DNA of 64,000 nucleotides from Cellulomonas sp. Leaf334 (GCF_001424195.1 NZ_LMOO01000009.1:43309-107308), one strand, 5' to 3'; shown: positions 1-8,783, numbered from the stretch's first letter. Numbers and translations are program-made. The notes: a model not told the origin generated them from the sequence alone.

Positions 1-1
1 G

Positions 2-1936
2 GCGGACTGGGCCAACCGCGCCCGCGCGCTCACCGGTGTCGAACCGCTGGACTTGGCCGCTCGCGCCCTCACGGCCCACTACGGCCGCGCGCTGCGAGCG
101 ACCGATGTCGGGCCGGAGGTGCGGGCCGCGATCGTCGCTCAAATGATCGACGACGTCTCGACCCGCCGCTCGGTGTGGTCGACGTGGAACCTCGGCGCCG
201 CCGCCCTGCGCTCCTCGATGACGTTGAGAATGGCCTCGCCGGCGGATCGGCTCGCGTTGACGGACGACCTCGTGACCCTCGCCGGGAGCGCGTGCATACG
301 CATCGACGACCCCGAGTCGGTACGGCAGCGCGTCGGGGAAGAGACGTTCACGTCGCTCGAGCTGCTTGAGGCCGAGCGCGCCCTGCGGGACGCTGCCGAG
401 ACCGACATCCCGCTCGGGATCCACCCCCTCGCCGGGCGCATCGCGGACCGACACATGGCCGCCCTCGCCGACGATCAGCACGCCGCCGCCAAGGCCGTGC
501 TGCACTCGACCCGCGCGCTGGACGTCCTGGTGGGACCGGCAGGGTCCGGCAAGACAACCACCCTGTCCGCGCTTGCTGGCGCGTGGCGGCAGGTCCGCGG
601 CAATGTCATCGGGCTCGCGCCCTCAGCCAGCGCGGCCGCAACCCTGTCCGGTGCGCTGAGTTCGAGGTGCGAGACCGCGGCCAAGTGGATCTACGAGTCG
701 GTCGGTGACGGCGCCGCGCAACGCGCACTGCGCTACGGGAACGAGACGGACGTCCTGACCGACCCGACGGTGGGCTACTGGGACCGCAATGCCGCGAACC
801 AGCGTCGCGGCGCCCTTGTGATGGCTCAGGAGCAGTGGCGGTTCGGTCGTGGGGACCTGGTGATCGTCGACGAAGCCTCCATGGCAGACACTCGCACGTT
901 GGCCGTCCTCGTCGAGCAGGCCGCCGCGGCCGACGCGAAGGTGCTGCTCGTCGGAGACCACCTGCAACGCGGGTCGGTCGATGCCGGTGGAGCGTTCGGG
1001 ATGCTCGCCCGCCGCGGACCGACCGCCGAGCTGCGCACGCTGTGGCGGTTCAGCCACCCGTGGGAGGCCCGCGCCACCCTCGACCTGCGCCATGGTGACC
1101 CTGCAGCCTTGGACGCCTACGTCGAGCACAAGCGCATCAGCCACGGCTCCCACGACGACATGCTCGAGGACGCCCTCGCCGCGGCCACCGACGCCGACGC
1201 AGAGACCCGAACCGTCCTGCTCGCCGCCGCGGACCAACGCACCGTCAACGAGCTGAACGCCCGCACCCGCGCCGAACGCATCCGCACCGGCCTGGTCCGG
1301 CCCGCCGGCGTCACCTTGAGCGACGGGTTGACCGGCGGCGTCGGAGACAGGATCGTCACCCGCCGCAACAACCGGCGCTTGCGCACCAGCGACGGGTTCG
1401 TGCGCAACGGCGACCTCTGGCGGATCACCGCAGTCCTGCCGGACGGCGGCCTGCGCGTTCAGCCCATCAAGCAACCCGACGGCGGTGCAGCCCTCCGACT
1501 TCCTGCCCAGTACGTCGCTGAGGCGGTCGAGCTCGGGTACGCCACCACGACGGCACGAAGCCAGGGGATGACCGTCGACGAGACCCACACGGTCGTCACC
1601 GCCGGCATGGGCCGCGAAGACCTCTACGTCGCCCTCAGCCGCGGCCGCCACCTCAACCGGCTTTATGTCGCCACCGACCGCCCCGACAACGACTGCCTGC
1701 CCTCGGGCGACACCGCGACCGCCCGCGAAGTCCTCGACCGGATCCTGGCCACCACCCGCGCCGAGACCTCGGCCACCGAGACCTGGGCGTCACACCACCC
1801 AGAGGCGCCGCAGCCGCCGGTCCCTGCGAGTCGCCGACAACCCGCCATCCCGGCGCTGCGCCCACAGATGGCGCCGCGTCCCTCGACGCCCCCGACCAGC
1901 CCGACCACACAAGGGCCGGTGCTGGACCGGTGGTGA
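2..1936 (+). CDS. MobF/TrwC-type conjugative relaxase, helicase part (5' end outside window)
   Basis: The frame is open from the window edge, so only the last 644 residues or so are visible and the relaxase domain proper must lie upstream. What is visible is a RecD/TraI-like superfamily 1 helicase: Walker A GPAGSGKTTT near base 534, Walker B VIVDEAS near 859, motif region ATTTARSQGMTVDE near 1546 and the terminal motif LYVALSRGRH near 1621. The tail after about base 1740 is Pro/Ala/Thr-rich and looks disordered. In TraA/TrwC relaxases this motor unwinds the nicked plasmid or ICE strand during conjugative transfer. An excisionase-like gene and a tRNA gene follow, so it probably belongs to an integrative element. 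Assignment to a precise relaxase subtype is not possible without the N-terminus. Confidence 0.85.
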   Translation, partial: ADWANRARALTGVEPLDLAARALTAHYGRALRATDVGPEVRAAIVAQMIDDVSTRRSVWSTWNLGAAALRSSMTLRMASPADRLALTDDLVTLAGSACIRIDDPESVRQRVGEETFTSLELLEAERALRDAAETDIPLGIHPLAGRIADRHMAALADDQHAAAKAVLHSTRALDVLVGPAGSGKTTTLSALAGAWRQVRGNVIGLAPSASAAATLSGALSSRCETAAKWIYESVGDGAAQRALRYGNETDVLTDPTVGYWDRNAANQRRGALVMAQEQWRFGRGDLVIVDEASMADTRTLAVLVEQAAAADAKVLLVGDHLQRGSVDAGGAFGMLARRGPTAELRTLWRFSHPWEARATLDLRHGDPAALDAYVEHKRISHGSHDDMLEDALAAATDADAETRTVLLAAADQRTVNELNARTRAERIRTGLVRPAGVTLSDGLTGGVGDRIVTRRNNRRLRTSDGFVRNGDLWRITAVLPDGGLRVQPIKQPDGGAALRLPAQYVAEAVELGYATTTARSQGMTVDETHTVVTAGMGREDLYVALSRGRHLNRLYVATDRPDNDCLPSGDTATAREVLDRILATTRAETSATETWASHHPEAPQPPVPASRRQPAIPALRPQMAPRPSTPPTSPTTQGPVLDRW

Positions 1937-1989
1937 CGCTCGAGACGCCCGACCGACCGCGCCGACCGGCGCTCGATGGAGGAGGAACC

Positions 1990-2205
1990 ATGTCCGCACC
2001 AACAAGAGAAGATCAGCGACCGGAGTTCGTCTCCGTCGCCGAGATCGCGGCAGAACTGCAGGTCACCGACCGATTCGTGCGCAAGCTCATCGCTGACGGC
2101 GATCTGCAGGCCGTGCGCGTCGGCCGCCGGCTCGTGAGGGTCCGGCGGGGAGACCTTGAGGCGATCCTGCGACCGGTCGCTGGCCCGCGAACTGGGCGCC
2201 GTTAG
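1990..2205 (+). CDS. Excisionase-like helix-turn-helix DNA-binding protein
   Basis: A 71-residue protein consisting almost entirely of one MerR/excisionase-type winged helix: the segment VSVAEIAAELQVTDRFVRK is the helix-turn-helix, followed by VGRRLVRVRRGDLEAIL, the usual wing and last helix. The ATG at 1990 is chosen because GGAGGAGG lies just upstream; an in-frame GTG at 1930 would add 20 low-complexity residues. Proteins of this family bind arm sites and direct excision by a tyrosine integrase, or act as small regulators. The position between the relaxase and tRNA-Arg fits a recombination directionality factor. No integrase gene lies between it and the tRNA, which is unusual. Confidence 0.8.
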   Translation: MSAPTREDQRPEFVSVAEIAAELQVTDRFVRKLIADGDLQAVRVGRRLVRVRRGDLEAILRPVAGPRTGRR

Positions 2206-2213
2206 CCGCCATT

Positions 2214-2245
2214 CGTGCCAGTTCTTCTGGCACGTGTCTGGCACG
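2214..2245. repeat. Inverted/direct repeat cluster at element end
   Basis: CGTGCCAG (2214-2221) and CTGGCACG (2227-2234) form a perfect 8-bp hairpin with a 5-nt loop, and CTGGCACG recurs directly at 2238-2245. It sits between the excisionase-like gene and the 3' end of tRNA-Arg. It could be a terminator for the element's genes or a set of integrase/excisionase arm-binding sites; the sequence alone does not decide. Confidence 0.6.
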
Positions 2246-2280
2246 AGGCCCTGTCCAACGTTCTGACCTGCACTGATGTG

Positions 2281-2353
2281 TGCCCGCGAAAGGACTCGAA
2301 CCTTCGACCTTCTGCTCCGGAGGCAGACGCTCTATCCACTGAGCTACGCGGGC
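2281..2353 (-). tRNA. tRNA-Arg (anticodon CCG)
   Basis: On the minus strand the 73-nt sequence folds into a complete cloverleaf: acceptor strand GCCCGCG pairs with CGCGGGC, discriminator A, D-arm with AGCTCAGTGGATAGAGC, anticodon stem TCTGC/GCAGA with loop CTCCGGA, and a T-arm containing GGTTCGAGTCC. The loop gives anticodon CCG, reading the Arg codon CGG. CCA is not encoded. Its 3' end points left toward the relaxase and excisionase genes, the usual geometry for an integrative element inserted at a tRNA 3' end. Confidence 0.95.
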
Positions 2354-2402
2354 CGCTCACCGACCCGGGGGTCGATGCGGTGCACGACACTACCAGCCGA
2401 TC

Positions 2403-3053
2403 TCACTCACCCAGCAGTGCGGACAGGTAGCGGGCGGTCTCGTCGGCGGCCTTGCCGTCGTCGCCCGCGACGATCGCCTCGACCAGGTGGTCGTGCGCGT
2501 CGTGGCCGTGCGCGTCGGTGACGAAGTTGAACCGGATGTTCTCGCCGATCGCGTCGAGCAGGTTCTCGTAGAGGGTGACCAGCAGGGGGTTCGCGGCGGC
2601 GCGGACGATCGCGCGGTGCAGGTCGAGGTCGGTGGCGACCATCGCGTCCAGGTCGCCCGCGTGGTAGGCGGAGGCGCGTTCGTCGCGACGCTGGAGCAGT
2701 GCGGCGGCGTCCGAGGCGGTCCGGCGTCGGGCAGCCAGGCGGGCGGCCTCGACCTCGAGCGAGCGCCGCACCTCGACGACGTCGCGCTGCCGGGCGTCGG
2801 CGATCTGCCGGCCCATCGTCACGGCGAGCTCCGAACGGGACAGCACGTAGGTGCCGGAGCCCTGCCGTCGTTCGAGCAGCCCCGCGTGGACCAGGGACTG
2901 CACGGCCTCGCGGACGGTGTTGCGTCCGACGCCCAGGAGGTCGACGAGGGCGGGTTCCGGGGGGATGCGTGTCCCCACGGGCCACTGCTCCGTCTCGATG
3001 CGTCCCCGGAGCTCGTCGACCGCGGTGTCGATCAGTCCGGTCCGTCGCGCCAT
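2403..3053 (-). CDS. GntR/FadR-family transcriptional regulator
   Basis: A 216-residue regulator with an N-terminal GntR winged helix (residues about 5-70, including PEPALVDLLGVGRNTVREA and the wing RRQGSGTYV) and an all-helical FCD effector domain (about 90-210) with His/Asp residues such as DLDLHRAIVRAA and the DAHDHLVEAI segment, which in FadR-type proteins hold a metal or acid ligand. The start is the ATG beginning MARRTGLID; an upstream in-frame start would add a non-homologous Cys-containing leader. It is divergently transcribed from an MFS transporter across about 115 bp, so it probably regulates that gene and itself. The effector is unknown. Confidence 0.88.
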   Translation of the reverse strand: MARRTGLIDTAVDELRGRIETEQWPVGTRIPPEPALVDLLGVGRNTVREAVQSLVHAGLLERRQGSGTYVLSRSELAVTMGRQIADARQRDVVEVRRSLEVEAARLAARRRTASDAAALLQRRDERASAYHAGDLDAMVATDLDLHRAIVRAAANPLLVTLYENLLDAIGENIRFNFVTDAHGHDAHDHLVEAIVAGDDGKAADETARYLSALLGE

Positions 3054-3058
3054 CCGGT

Positions 3059-3064
3059 TAGGCT
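3059..3064 (+). promoter_or_regulatory. Candidate -10 element upstream of the MFS gene
   Basis: TAGGCT preceded by GGT lies just beyond the start codon of the divergent gntR gene, about 105 bp before the transporter start. It fits the loose TAnnnT -10 pattern of actinobacterial housekeeping promoters. No clear -35 element is visible, so this is only a candidate. Confidence 0.3.
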
Positions 3065-3169
3065 CCGTTCCGAGGCATGCGGTGCAGTCAACACCGGCGG
3101 TCGGGCGCACGCCAGACCCCCGGACGGATGATTCCGGACACCGCGGCGCCCGGATCAGGAGTTCTCCTC

Positions 3170-4426
3170 GTGCAGTCCCTCATGCCGCCGCCCGCTCCGT
3201 GGCGCGGCAGGCTCGTCGTGCTGGCCGGCATCGTGCTCGTCGGGCTCAACCTGCGCATCGCCGTCGCGGCGGTCTCGCCGATCCTCGGTGTGGTGCGGGA
3301 GGACTTCGCGCTGAGCGACGCGCAGGCCGGCCTGCTCGGCACGGTGCCCGTGGCGGCGTTCGCGGTGTTCGGGTCGCTGGCCACGCCGGTCGCGCGGCGC
3401 CTCGGGCTCGAACCGTCGCTGATCCTCGCGCTGCTCCTGGCGATGACCGGTGAGCTCCTGCGGGCGCTGGCCGGCAGCGCGCCCGCGCTCATCGGCTGGT
3501 CGGTGCTCGCGCTCGGTGGTCTGGGGATGGGCAACGTCCTGGTCCCGCCGCTGGTCAAGCGGTACTTCCCCGACCGGATCGGGAGCGTCACCGCCGCCTA
3601 CCTCGTGGCGATGTCGGTGAGCGCGGCGGTGCCGCCCCTGGTCGCGCTGCCCGTCGCGCAGGCCGCCGGCTGGCGGTGGTCGGTCGGGATGTGGGCGGTG
3701 CTCGGGTTCGCGGCCGTCGTGCCCTGGCTGGTCGTGATCGCGCAGTCCGTCTCGGCGCGGTCGCACCTGCGCGACCTGGTGCGCCGCGCCCCGGTCACGG
3801 ACCGGCCGGCGGTGCTCGTCCGGTCCGGTGCGGCCGAGAGCCGGATCGTGTGGCGCTCGCGGCTGGCCTGGGCGCTGGTGCTGACGTTCTTCGCCAACAC
3901 CACCTGCACCTACGTGCTGTTCGCGTGGCTGCCGGAGATCCTCGCCGACGCGGGCCTGGGGACCGATGCCGGGGGCCGGTGGCTGGCGGTGTTCGCGATC
4001 CTCGGCCTGCCGGCGTCGCTCGTCGCGCCCGTCCTGGCCGTCCGGATGCGCGACCCCTACCCGCTGGTCGTCGGTTTCGCGGCGTGCTGGGTGGCCGGCC
4101 TGCTCGGGCTCATGCTCGCGCCCGCGCAGGGGACGGCGGTGTGGATGGTCCTGCTCGGCATCGGGCCGGGGACGTTCCCGATCATGCTCGCGCTCATCGG
4201 CCTGCGGTCACGGACGCCCGCCGTCGCGGTGGCGCTCTCCGGGATGGTGCAGGGCCTCGGGTACGCGCTGTCGGTCGTCGGGCCGGTCGGGATCGGCGTG
4301 CTGCACGTCGCGACGGGGTCGTGGCGCGAACCGCTGCTGGTGCTGCTGGGTCTCGTCGGGCTGCTGCTGGTCGCGGGCTGGTTCGCGTGCCGGCCGACGA
4401 TGCTGGGCGTCGAGCCCGCTGCATAA
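3170..4426 (+). CDS. MFS transporter, CynX/NimT family
   Basis: A 418-residue membrane protein with about twelve hydrophobic segments and no signal peptide. The N-terminal helix motif LNLRIAVAAVSPIL and the segments LPEILADAGL and GLGYALSVVGPVG resemble the CynX/NimT branch of the major facilitator superfamily, named for cyanate and 2-nitroimidazole transport. The GTG at 3170 is chosen because AGGAG lies 8 nt upstream at 3157-3161; an ATG at 3128 has a weaker site. The loop near residues 195-225 is the expected long cytoplasmic central loop. The divergent GntR regulator suggests substrate-inducible expression. The substrate cannot be read from the sequence. Confidence 0.85.
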   Translation: MQSLMPPPAPWRGRLVVLAGIVLVGLNLRIAVAAVSPILGVVREDFALSDAQAGLLGTVPVAAFAVFGSLATPVARRLGLEPSLILALLLAMTGELLRALAGSAPALIGWSVLALGGLGMGNVLVPPLVKRYFPDRIGSVTAAYLVAMSVSAAVPPLVALPVAQAAGWRWSVGMWAVLGFAAVVPWLVVIAQSVSARSHLRDLVRRAPVTDRPAVLVRSGAAESRIVWRSRLAWALVLTFFANTTCTYVLFAWLPEILADAGLGTDAGGRWLAVFAILGLPASLVAPVLAVRMRDPYPLVVGFAACWVAGLLGLMLAPAQGTAVWMVLLGIGPGTFPIMLALIGLRSRTPAVAVALSGMVQGLGYALSVVGPVGIGVLHVATGSWREPLLVLLGLVGLLLVAGWFACRPTMLGVEPAA

Positions 4427-4443
4427 GCGCTCCCACCGGCTCG

Positions 4444-4449
4444 GTACCC
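4444..4449 (+). promoter_or_regulatory. -10 element giving a probably leaderless argS mRNA
   Basis: TACCCT lies 7 nt before the argS GTG start and no Shine-Dalgarno sequence is present, so transcription would begin at or next to the start codon. Leaderless GTG/ATG mRNAs are common in Actinobacteria. Confidence 0.4.
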
Positions 4450-4456
4450 TTCTCCG

Positions 4457-6136
4457 GTGACTCCCGCCCAGCTCTCCGAGGCCCTCCGGGCCGCCCTCGT
4501 GCACGCCGTCGACGACGGAACGTTCGCCCTCGACCCCGCCGCGATCCCCGCGACCGTGCACCTGGAGCGACCCCGGCAGCGCGACCACGGCGACTGGGCG
4601 ACCAACGTGGCGATGCAGCTGGCGAAGAAGGCGGGCACCAACCCGCGCGCGTTCGCCGAGGAGCTCGCACGGCGGCTCGCGCAGACGGAGGGCGTCTCCA
4701 CCGTCGAGGTCGCCGGTCCCGGGTTCCTCAACATCCGGCTCGACGCGGCCGCTGCCGGCGAGCTGGCCCGCTCGGTCGTCGAGCAGGGCGCCGAGTACGG
4801 GAACAACGAGACGCTGGCCGGTGTCGCGCTCAACCTGGAGTTCGTGTCCGCCAACCCGACGGGTCCGCTGCACATCGGCGGGGTCCGGTGGGCGGCTGTC
4901 GGCGACAGCCTCGCGCGGGTGCTCCAGGCGTCCGGCGCCGCGGTGAGCCGCGAGTACTACTTCAACGACCACGGTGCGCAGATCGACCGGTTCTCCCGCT
5001 CGCTGCTGGCGCGCGCGCTGGGCGAGCCCGCACCTGAGGACGGGTACGGCGGGCAGTACATCTCGGAGATCGCGGAGCAGGTGGTGGCCGACGCCCTCGC
5101 CGCCGGCGAGCCCGACCCGCGCACCCTGCCCACCGACGAGGCGAACGAGGCGTTCCGCGCGCGCGGCGTCGACCTCATGTTCGCCGAGATCCGCCAGGCG
5201 CTGCACGACTTCGGGGTCGACTTCGACGTCTACTTCCACGAGGACTCGCTGCACGAGTCCGGTGCCGTCACGCGGGCCATCGCGCGCCTGCGGGAGCTGG
5301 GCCGGATCTACGAGGCCGACGGCGCGACGTGGCTGCGCACCACCGACTTCGGCGACGACAAGGACCGCGTCGTCATCAAGCGGGACGGCGACGCGGCGTA
5401 CATCGCGGGTGACATCGCCTACTACCTGGACAAGCGGGAGCGCGGCTTCGACCGGGTCGTCATCATGCTCGGCGCCGACCACCACGGGTACATCGGTCGC
5501 ATGATGGCCGTCTGCGCGGCGTTCGGCGACGAGCCCGGCGTCAACCTCGAGATCCTCATCGGCCAGATGGTCAACCTGGTCAAGGACGGCGCACCCGTCC
5601 GCATGAGCAAGCGCGCGGGCACGGTCGTCACGATCGACGACCTCGTCGACGCCGTCGGGGTCGACGCCGCCCGGTACGCGCTGGCCCGCTCGTCGGCGGA
5701 CTCGATGATCGACCTGGACCTCGACCTGCTGACCAGCGCGAAGAACGAGAACCCCGTCTTCTACGTGCAGTACGCGCACGCCCGGTCCGCCGCGGTCGAC
5801 CGGAACGCCGAGGCCACCGGTGTGCGCCGCGAGGACGGGTTCGACGCCTCGCTGCTCGACAACGAGAGCGACTCGATCCTGCTCGGGCGGCTCGCGGAGT
5901 TCCCGCGGATCGTCGCGCAGGCCGCCGAGCTTCGCGCTCCGCACCGCGTCGCCCGGTACCTGGAGGACCTCGCCGGGGCGTATCACACCTGGTACGGGCA
6001 GGTCCGGGTCGCGCCGTTCGGCGACGAGGTCGTCGGCGACGTGCACCGCACCCGTCTGTGGCTGAACGACGCCACCCGCCAGGTGCTCGCCAACGGTCTG
6101 GGGCTGCTGGGCGTCTCCGCGCCGGAGCGCATGTGA
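4457..6136 (+). CDS. argS: Arginyl-tRNA synthetase
   Basis: A 559-residue class I aminoacyl-tRNA synthetase that charges tRNA-Arg with arginine. The N-terminal additional domain typical of ArgRS occupies about residues 1-100. The HIGH-type signature is SANPTGPLHIGG around residues 130-141, and the KMSKS counterpart appears as RMSKRAG near 382-388. The C-terminal DALR anticodon-binding domain ends the protein. Length is normal for the family. The GTG start at 4457 has a -10-like TACCCT 7 nt upstream. lysA follows with a 4-bp overlap, the conserved actinobacterial argS-lysA pairing; the same window also carries a tRNA-Arg gene, but no functional link is implied. Confidence 0.97.
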   Translation: MTPAQLSEALRAALVHAVDDGTFALDPAAIPATVHLERPRQRDHGDWATNVAMQLAKKAGTNPRAFAEELARRLAQTEGVSTVEVAGPGFLNIRLDAAAAGELARSVVEQGAEYGNNETLAGVALNLEFVSANPTGPLHIGGVRWAAVGDSLARVLQASGAAVSREYYFNDHGAQIDRFSRSLLARALGEPAPEDGYGGQYISEIAEQVVADALAAGEPDPRTLPTDEANEAFRARGVDLMFAEIRQALHDFGVDFDVYFHEDSLHESGAVTRAIARLRELGRIYEADGATWLRTTDFGDDKDRVVIKRDGDAAYIAGDIAYYLDKRERGFDRVVIMLGADHHGYIGRMMAVCAAFGDEPGVNLEILIGQMVNLVKDGAPVRMSKRAGTVVTIDDLVDAVGVDAARYALARSSADSMIDLDLDLLTSAKNENPVFYVQYAHARSAAVDRNAEATGVRREDGFDASLLDNESDSILLGRLAEFPRIVAQAAELRAPHRVARYLEDLAGAYHTWYGQVRVAPFGDEVVGDVHRTRLWLNDATRQVLANGLGLLGVSAPERM

Positions 6137-7536
6137 GCACGTCGATCCCCGGCGAGCCCTGGTCCACCGGGGTCGCGCGGGGGGCCGACGGTGCCGTGAC
6201 GGTGGGCGGTGTCGACGTCCGGGCGTTCGCCGACGAGCACGGGACCCCCGCCTACGTCCTCGACGAGGCCGACCTGCGCGCTCGTGCGCGGGCGTACCGG
6301 CGCGCGTTCGAGACGGCGTTCGCCGAGATCGGTGCCGGGGTCGACGTGTACTACGCCGGCAAGGCGTTCCTGTCCGTCGCGGTCGCGCGCTGGGTGCACG
6401 AGGAGGGCCTGCGCGTCGACACCGCGACGGGCGGCGAGCTCGCGGTCGCGCTGCGCGCCGGGGTCCCCGGCGCCGACATCGGCCTGCACGGCAACAACAA
6501 GTCGGACGCGGAGATCGCGCGGGCGCTCGACGCGGGCGTCGGCCGGATCATCGTCGACTCGCTGGTGGAGATCGAGCGCGTGGCCGACGCCGCGTCCGTC
6601 GAGCATCCCGCCCCGGTGATGGTCCGCGTCACCACCGGCGTGCACGCGGGCGGCCACGAGTACATCTCCACGGCCCACGAGGACCAGAAGTTCGGCCTCT
6701 CCATCGCGGTCCCCACCGCAACGTCCGAGCATGTGGTCGCTGGAGCGCTCAGTTCCTCGGACGCTGCGGACTCTCCCGCGATGCGGGGGCTGCTCGCCGT
6801 GCTCGCCAGGCCCGAGCTGCGGTTGCTCGGCATCCACTCGCACATCGGCTCGCAGATCCTCGACCCGTCGGGGTTCGAGGTGGCCGCCCGCGCGGTGCTG
6901 ACCCTGCGCGCGCAGCTCGCGGAGCGGACCGGCGTGCTCGTCGACGAGGTGGACCTCGGCGGCGGCTACGGCATCGCGTACCTGCCGGGGGAGGTCGCCC
7001 TCGACCCGGACCGGATCGCGAAGGACGTCGCCGCGTCGGTCCAGGCGACCGCGACCGACCTCGGCACGCCACTGCCGCGGTTCTCCATCGAGCCCGGCCG
7101 CGCGATCGTCGGGCCCGCCGGGCTGACGCTCTACACGGTCGGCACGGTCAAGCCGGTACGGATCGACGACGGCAGCGTCCGGACGTACGTGTCCGTCGAC
7201 GGCGGCATGAGCGACAACATCCGCCCCGCCCTGTACGGCGCGCAGTACCACGCGGAGGTCGTCGGCCGGCTCTCGACCGCGGAGACCGTGCTGGCGCGCG
7301 TCGTCGGCAAGCACTGCGAGTCCGGCGACATCGTCGTGCACGAGGTCCGGCTGCCCGCCGACGTCCGTGCGGGCGACCTGCTCGCGGTCGCGGCGACGGG
7401 CGCGTACGGGCGCTCGATGGCGTCCAACTACAACCACGTCCCGCGCCCGCCGGTGGTCGCGGTGACGGACGGTTCGTCCCGTGCTCTCGTCCGCCGCGAG
7501 ACCGAGGACGACCTGCTCGCGCTCGACCTCGGCTGA
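6133..7536 (+). CDS. lysA: Diaminopimelate decarboxylase
   Basis: Catalyses the last step of lysine synthesis, meso-diaminopimelate to L-lysine plus CO2, with PLP. The 467-residue protein shows the alanine-racemase-like barrel: PLP lysine in YYAGKAF (about Lys77), HIGSQI, the phosphate loop GGGYGIAY, EPGRAIV, and the C-terminal beta domain motif DGGMSDNIRPALY; the partner-subunit cysteine is in KHCESGD. The GTG at 6133 overlaps the argS stop (GTGA). The next gene on the strand is not hom, as in most Actinobacteria, but a haem-uptake operon. Confidence 0.97.
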   Translation: MSTSIPGEPWSTGVARGADGAVTVGGVDVRAFADEHGTPAYVLDEADLRARARAYRRAFETAFAEIGAGVDVYYAGKAFLSVAVARWVHEEGLRVDTATGGELAVALRAGVPGADIGLHGNNKSDAEIARALDAGVGRIIVDSLVEIERVADAASVEHPAPVMVRVTTGVHAGGHEYISTAHEDQKFGLSIAVPTATSEHVVAGALSSSDAADSPAMRGLLAVLARPELRLLGIHSHIGSQILDPSGFEVAARAVLTLRAQLAERTGVLVDEVDLGGGYGIAYLPGEVALDPDRIAKDVAASVQATATDLGTPLPRFSIEPGRAIVGPAGLTLYTVGTVKPVRIDDGSVRTYVSVDGGMSDNIRPALYGAQYHAEVVGRLSTAETVLARVVGKHCESGDIVVHEVRLPADVRAGDLLAVAATGAYGRSMASNYNHVPRPPVVAVTDGSSRALVRRETEDDLLALDLG

Positions 7537-7572
7537 CGGGCGAACGCTGTCCTCGCTGACCTGGGCGGATTC

Positions 7573-7586
7573 GTGGTGCACACCAC
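7573..7586. repeat. Inverted repeat GTGGTG-CA-CACCAC
   Basis: Perfect 6-bp arms separated by CA in the lysA-hmuT intergenic region, 30 bp before the iron box. It may be a second regulator site or part of a weak lysA terminator. Confidence 0.35.
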
Positions 7587-7615
7587 ACGAACGGGGTAGT
7601 GGAGGCTTACCTAAC

Positions 7616-7634
7616 TAAGGTTAGGATCACCTTC
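7616..7634 (+). promoter_or_regulatory. DtxR/IdeR-type iron box upstream of hmuT
   Basis: TAAGGTTAGGATCACCTTC matches 13 of 19 positions of the DtxR/IdeR consensus TTAGGTTAGCCTAACCTAA, including the core AGGTTAG. A further CCTAAC at 7610-7615 gives an inverted pair with GTTAGG at 7620-7625. The -10-like TAGGAT (7622-7627) lies inside the box, so a bound iron-loaded repressor would occlude RNA polymerase. This fits iron-repressed haem uptake. Confidence 0.7.
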
Positions 7635-7706
7635 GTCGCGACGTCCTGACGTCTGCGTGCCGAGCACCTGGAATCGCTGGTGCGGGCCGGACGGAGGGAT
7701 GAACGG

Positions 7707-8783
7707 GTGCGTCGCGCGGTGGTTCTGCTGGTCGTCGCACTGGTTCTCGTCGGGTGCAGCCCGACCTCCACGACCCCGCAGGCGCAGACCCCCGACGGCG
7801 GCCGGCTGCTCGCGGACGTGACGCCCGTGCCGGACCCGCGCGCCTGGTCCGGGCCGTCCACAGCGGTCCTCGCCGAGTCCGCCGTCGTCCCCGTCGTCGA
7901 CCGGCCCACGCCCACCCTGCCGACCACGGTCACCGACACGCAGGGGACAGCGGTCACCGTCACCGACGCCAGCCGCATCCTCGCGCTCGACGTCTACGGA
8001 TCGCTGTCCCGGATCGTGTTCGAGCTCGGTCTGGGCGACGACGTCGTCGGCCGCGACGTGTCGTCGTCGTACGCCGAGGTCCTCGACCGCCCGCTCGTCA
8101 CCACCGGCGGCCACGACCTGTCCGGCGAGGCGATCCTCGAGCTCGCCCCCACCGTCGTCGTCACCGACACGACCCTCGGACCCTGGGACGTCGTCCTCCA
8201 GCTGCGCGACGCGGGCATCCCGGTGGTGGTCCTCGACCCGCACCGGGACATCGTCACCGCACCGGACCTCGTCCAGGCCGTCGCCGACGCGCTCGGGGTG
8301 CCCGACGCGGGACGGCAGCTGGCACAGCGCACGCAGGACGCCATCGACGCCACGACCGAGCAGATCGCCGCGGTCGTCCCGCCGGACCCCGCGGACCGCC
8401 TGCGCATCGTGTTCCTCTACGCGCGCGGGCAGGCCGGCGTCTACTACCTGTTCGGCGAGGGCTCCGGCGCCGACGCCCTCATCACCGCCGTCGGCGGGGT
8501 CGACGTCGCCGGCGAGATCGGCTGGCAGGGCATGAAGCCGGTGAGCGACGAGGGCCTGGTCGCGGCGCGGCCCGACGTGATCCTCATGATGACCGACGGG
8601 CTCGCGTCGGTCGGGGGTGTCGACGGCCTCCTGGAGCAGGTGCCCGCCGTCGCGCAGACCCCCGCGGGCGAGAACCGTCGGATCGTCGACATGGCCGACG
8701 CGACCGTGCTCAGCTTCGGTGCGACGACGGCGGCCGTGCTGGACGCGCTCGCGGTCGCGCTCTACGCCCCGGACGCGTCATGA
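7707..8783 (+). CDS. hmuT: Haem ABC transporter substrate-binding lipoprotein HmuT
   Basis: A 358-residue lipoprotein: basic start, hydrophobic helix and lipobox LVGC with Cys17 as the acylation site. The mature part is a class III (TroA/BtuF-like) binding protein with two lobes, showing VTVTDASRILALDVYGSLSRI and GDDVVGRDVSSS in the first and MKPVSDEGLVAARPDVIL in the second, as in HmuT/ChuT/PhuT haem receptors. The GTG at 7707 has GGAGGG 8 nt upstream. It passes haem to the HmuUV permease, whose genes follow with overlapping stops and starts. Expression is probably iron-repressed through the upstream box. A siderophore or cobalamin ligand is less likely given the HtaA-domain gene in the same operon. 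Confidence 0.88.
   Translation: MRRAVVLLVVALVLVGCSPTSTTPQAQTPDGGRLLADVTPVPDPRAWSGPSTAVLAESAVVPVVDRPTPTLPTTVTDTQGTAVTVTDASRILALDVYGSLSRIVFELGLGDDVVGRDVSSSYAEVLDRPLVTTGGHDLSGEAILELAPTVVVTDTTLGPWDVVLQLRDAGIPVVVLDPHRDIVTAPDLVQAVADALGVPDAGRQLAQRTQDAIDATTEQIAAVVPPDPADRLRIVFLYARGQAGVYYLFGEGSGADALITAVGGVDVAGEIGWQGMKPVSDEGLVAARPDVILMMTDGLASVGGVDGLLEQVPAVAQTPAGENRRIVDMADATVLSFGATTAAVLDALAVALYAPDAS

Noticed and set aside
2202..2390. Short minus-strand frame over the tRNA
   Set aside because: Overlaps tRNA-Arg completely and has no independent support.
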